Assembly (NCBI RefSeq): GCF_007746075.1
Contig: NZ_CP036339.1
Location: 4,865,786-4,929,785, forward strand
Reading direction: 5' to 3'
Origin: Lacipirellula limnantheis
GTDB taxonomy: Bacteria; Planctomycetota; Planctomycetia; Pirellulales; Lacipirellulaceae
Length of the DNA stretch: 64,000 nt
Shown: piece by piece, positions 62,441 to 64,000 of the stretch
How the letters are laid out: each line of letters begins with the position of its first letter
Numbering within the stretch: the stretch's first letter is position 1
The notes under the pieces: model-generated
Seen by the model: the letters and a program-made list of their open reading frames with translations, nothing else
Database searches by the model: none
Told to the model about the DNA's origin: nothing
Program-made: the position numbers and the translations under genes

Positions 62441-63188
62441 TAGTCAGTTCTCCACAGATGCAGAAGTAGAAGAGAGCTCGATAAGCAGTCACATCCGCCG
62501 CGCGCTCGATGCAACGCTGCCCGATGGCAACCGGGCGTTACGCCAGCTATCGCGGTGACTTGCCGCTTCTCCGTTTAGCTCCGCCCAACGGGCCGGCTAA
62601 CAATCCCATTGGCGCACGGCTTAGAGGAGACGATGTCGATAGCATAACTGGCTATTCAGGCCCCGGCAACTTTGGCGAGATCGCCCCCTCAAACGTCGCA
62701 CTCCGGCAGGCCGCCGCGAATCATTCCGCATGACTTCTGCGCAGGTGCTGGCACAGCCCGCTCCGCGCGGTTGGGATCCGCACCGCAACGACGCCAGCGC
62801 CGCAAAAGGACATCAACCCTCTGCTCGATGACCTGCCGCTGATCCGGCGGCGTCGATGCGATGCAGATTGAAAGAGAACTCACGCCCCGCAAATTAATCC
62901 ACTTGCCGCATCATGACCACCGGAGAGTCAGCGCCTTGGCGACTTGAAAGCATGTGGGCGCTCGAACAAGAGCGTTCGAGATCGCCGTGGAGTTCGGGCT
63001 ACTCGCTCCCTCGCCTTAGGGTGTTTACCCTAACGCCTCAGGCAATACTGGGGGTGAATCCTTCGCATTCCACGTCTCGGATCTGAGCCGATCACCATGC
63101 ACGAAAAGCGCGACAATTTCATCAACCCGCATTTGCGGTAAACCGATGAACTACCCAACCTAGCGGGCAAACCCTCTAAGGAACGATC
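62441..63188. other. Longest gene-free region
   Basis: About 750 bases between the divergent PEP-CTERM gene and the small gene at 63189. Frames here are short and unlike proteins. One small palindrome, TTAGGGT-GTT-TACCCTAA, lies near 63016-63032. The region may hold long 5' leaders or regulatory sites. An RNA-structure and conservation search would be needed. Confidence 0.45.
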
Positions 63189-63509
63189 ATGAATGCCAAG
63201 CCTCCGGCAGCTCCGTCGCCATCGCAAGCCACTTGGCAAATCGTCGCCGAGCTGCCCTATCCTGGATCGCTGACCGCAGTTCACGAACAAGTCCGCACGC
63301 TGCGTCACATCATTGTCGACCGCTTCGATCAAGCGCACGACAATTCGGTCCAATTTTCACTGCGAGGCTATCGCTTCCGCCTCGATCAAGTCGACGGCCG
63401 CCTGGACTTTTGGGTCAACGACGCCGACTGTCCCGTGGAAATCTTGATGGAACCGCTCTGTCATTTAGTCAAGACGCTGGCGATCAAGCGCGGCACGCCG
63501 CTCGCATAA
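63189..63509 (+). CDS. Small hypothetical protein
   Basis: 106 residues with AAGGAA before ATG 63189. It reads MNAKPPAAPSPSQATWQIVA, then FDQAHDNSVQFSLRGYRFRL and DQVDGRLDFWVNDADCPVEI, a mixed helix-strand pattern that looks like a real small soluble protein. Not recognised. The next gene faces it. Confidence 0.6.
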   Translation: MNAKPPAAPSPSQATWQIVAELPYPGSLTAVHEQVRTLRHIIVDRFDQAHDNSVQFSLRGYRFRLDQVDGRLDFWVNDADCPVEILMEPLCHLVKTLAIKRGTPLA

Positions 63510-63637
63510 AGCTCGCCGGCGCCACTCGCGTGCGGCCAGAGCTAAAGTGCTCGCACCTTAAGCATGTCAAGTGACCCGCGCGCGATCCGCCAGCGGCAAA
63601 CAGACGTGCGCCGCTCAACGCAACAGCCGCAACAGAC

Positions 63638-63775
63638 TCACGGAACCGCCGCTTCCGTCGCCGTACGATTCTCCTGAGCGCGCTGCAGCCGGTACTTCGA
63701 ATAAAACAACCAGCTGCTAAAGGTAAACGCCAGAATCGCAATCAACGCGATGGTCGCCTTCACTGATTTCTTCAT
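63638..63775 (-). CDS. 45-residue single-pass membrane peptide
   Basis: MKKSVKATIALIAILAFTFS then SWLFYSKYRLQRAQENRTATE: a signal-anchor helix and a polar tail. GAGG lies eight bases upstream of ATG 63775. Too short for most gene finders. Positive-inside N-terminus (KKSVK) suggests the tail is outside. Function unknown. Confidence 0.6.
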   Translation of the reverse strand: MKKSVKATIALIAILAFTFSSWLFYSKYRLQRAQENRTATEAAVP

Positions 63776-63856
63776 GGCGTCGCCCTCAGGTTAAGGTGAT
63801 TAGCGGCTAAGTGCCGAAGTGCACCGTCACCACCCTAACCAACTTCCCCCACCCGT

Positions 63857-63879
63857 GCCACTGGCGTGCCGCCAGTGGC
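63857..63879. repeat. Perfect hairpin with the GCCACTGGCG motif
   Basis: GCCACTGGCG-TGC-CGCCAGTGGC: a 10-base perfect stem. The arm shares GCCACTGGCG with the element at 13888-13961, so both belong to one family. Confidence 0.85.
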
Positions 63880-64000
63880 TAGCGGGTACAGGCGCTCCAT
63901 CCACGATCGCCAGCAAGCAACCTTTCCTACAGACCTATTGACCCTGCCGATCTGTTGCGACCCAACCCCTACACAGCATCGTCTCGCGCTTTCCATGATG

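Noticed and set aside
1-64000. CRISPR array, prophage, integrase or insertion sequence
   Set aside because: No regularly spaced repeats, no transposase or integrase reading frame, and no attachment-site pair beside the two tRNA genes.

Overview
The window looks like chromosomal DNA of a planctomycete, most likely of the Pirellulales/Lacipirellulaceae type. The evidence is the gene content: a paired planctomycete-cytochrome/DUF1549/DUF1553 protein and DUF1501 protein, a DUF1559 prepilin-like protein followed by a small lipoprotein, a cytochrome-like protein with leucine-rich repeats, several PEP-CTERM proteins (two of the loci with dockerin repeats), a Ser/Thr kinase with a TPR tail, and high G+C throughout. 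The genus call is an inference. I see no phage, integrase, transposase, CRISPR array or rRNA.

Layout. 1-6390: end of a PfkB sugar kinase, then genes that look like a stress/detoxification neighbourhood (Zn alcohol dehydrogenase, DUF2892-SRPBCC membrane protein, a duplicated small gene with a TTG-started micropeptide, Nudix hydrolase, DUF72 protein, a helical protein). 6763-8202: small membrane/secreted proteins, one split by a nonsense codon, and tRNA-Pro(GGG). 8470-15333: cytochrome-LRR protein, DinB-like protein, class IV aminotransferase with a sulfotransferase-like partner, an MFS transporter and a four-helix-bundle sensor-like protein. 15957-18276: tRNA-Cys(GCA) with its terminator, small hypothetical genes, a small lipoprotein. 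18324-21877: uvrB, a ComEA-like helix-hairpin-helix protein and nadC. 22569-28482: a PEP-CTERM protein, a Cys-rich outer membrane barrel, rpsU, an ABC1/UbiB kinase and an exported endonuclease/phosphatase. 28813-34633: a membrane protein, an APC-type permease, an exported animal-type haem peroxidase, a GNAT acetyltransferase. 34673-39040: mcsB-mcsA, trpE, YqgE/AlgH. 39293-43951: the DUF1553/DUF1501 pair. 44053-50624: MBL hydrolase, PfkB kinase overlapping thpR, Ser/Thr kinase, outer membrane barrel. 51007-57694: a redoxin-cytochrome-copper monooxygenase fusion, PAP2 phosphatase, DUF5009-type membrane protein, a decayed beta-helix/PEP-CTERM gene and an HXXEE membrane protein. 57971-63775: glyoxalase-fold protein, DUF1559 protein plus lipoprotein, serine beta-lactamase-fold hydrolase, PEP-CTERM protein and two small genes.

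Many genes are single transcription units or short pairs, as is usual in this phylum. The clearest functional links are tight pairs: dehydrogenase/SRPBCC, DUF72/helical protein, aminotransferase/sulfotransferase, McsA/McsB, PfkB/ThpR (overlapping by one base), DUF1553/DUF1501 and DUF1559/lipoprotein. A strong theme is export: at least a dozen proteins carry signal peptides, lipoboxes or PEP-CTERM tails.

The most striking feature outside the genes is a set of about a dozen dispersed long inverted repeats in the intergenic spaces. Some are made of short repeated words (near 12298, 38398, 39052, 48952); others are back-to-back GC-rich hairpins bounded by TAG/CTA (42398, 53703). Two of these touch coding sequence, supplying a stop codon or sitting just before a start. 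I did not find a convincing new defence or biosynthetic system; the best candidates for new biology are the repeat families, the three-domain copper enzyme fusion, the secreted peroxidase and the decaying or expanding small genes.
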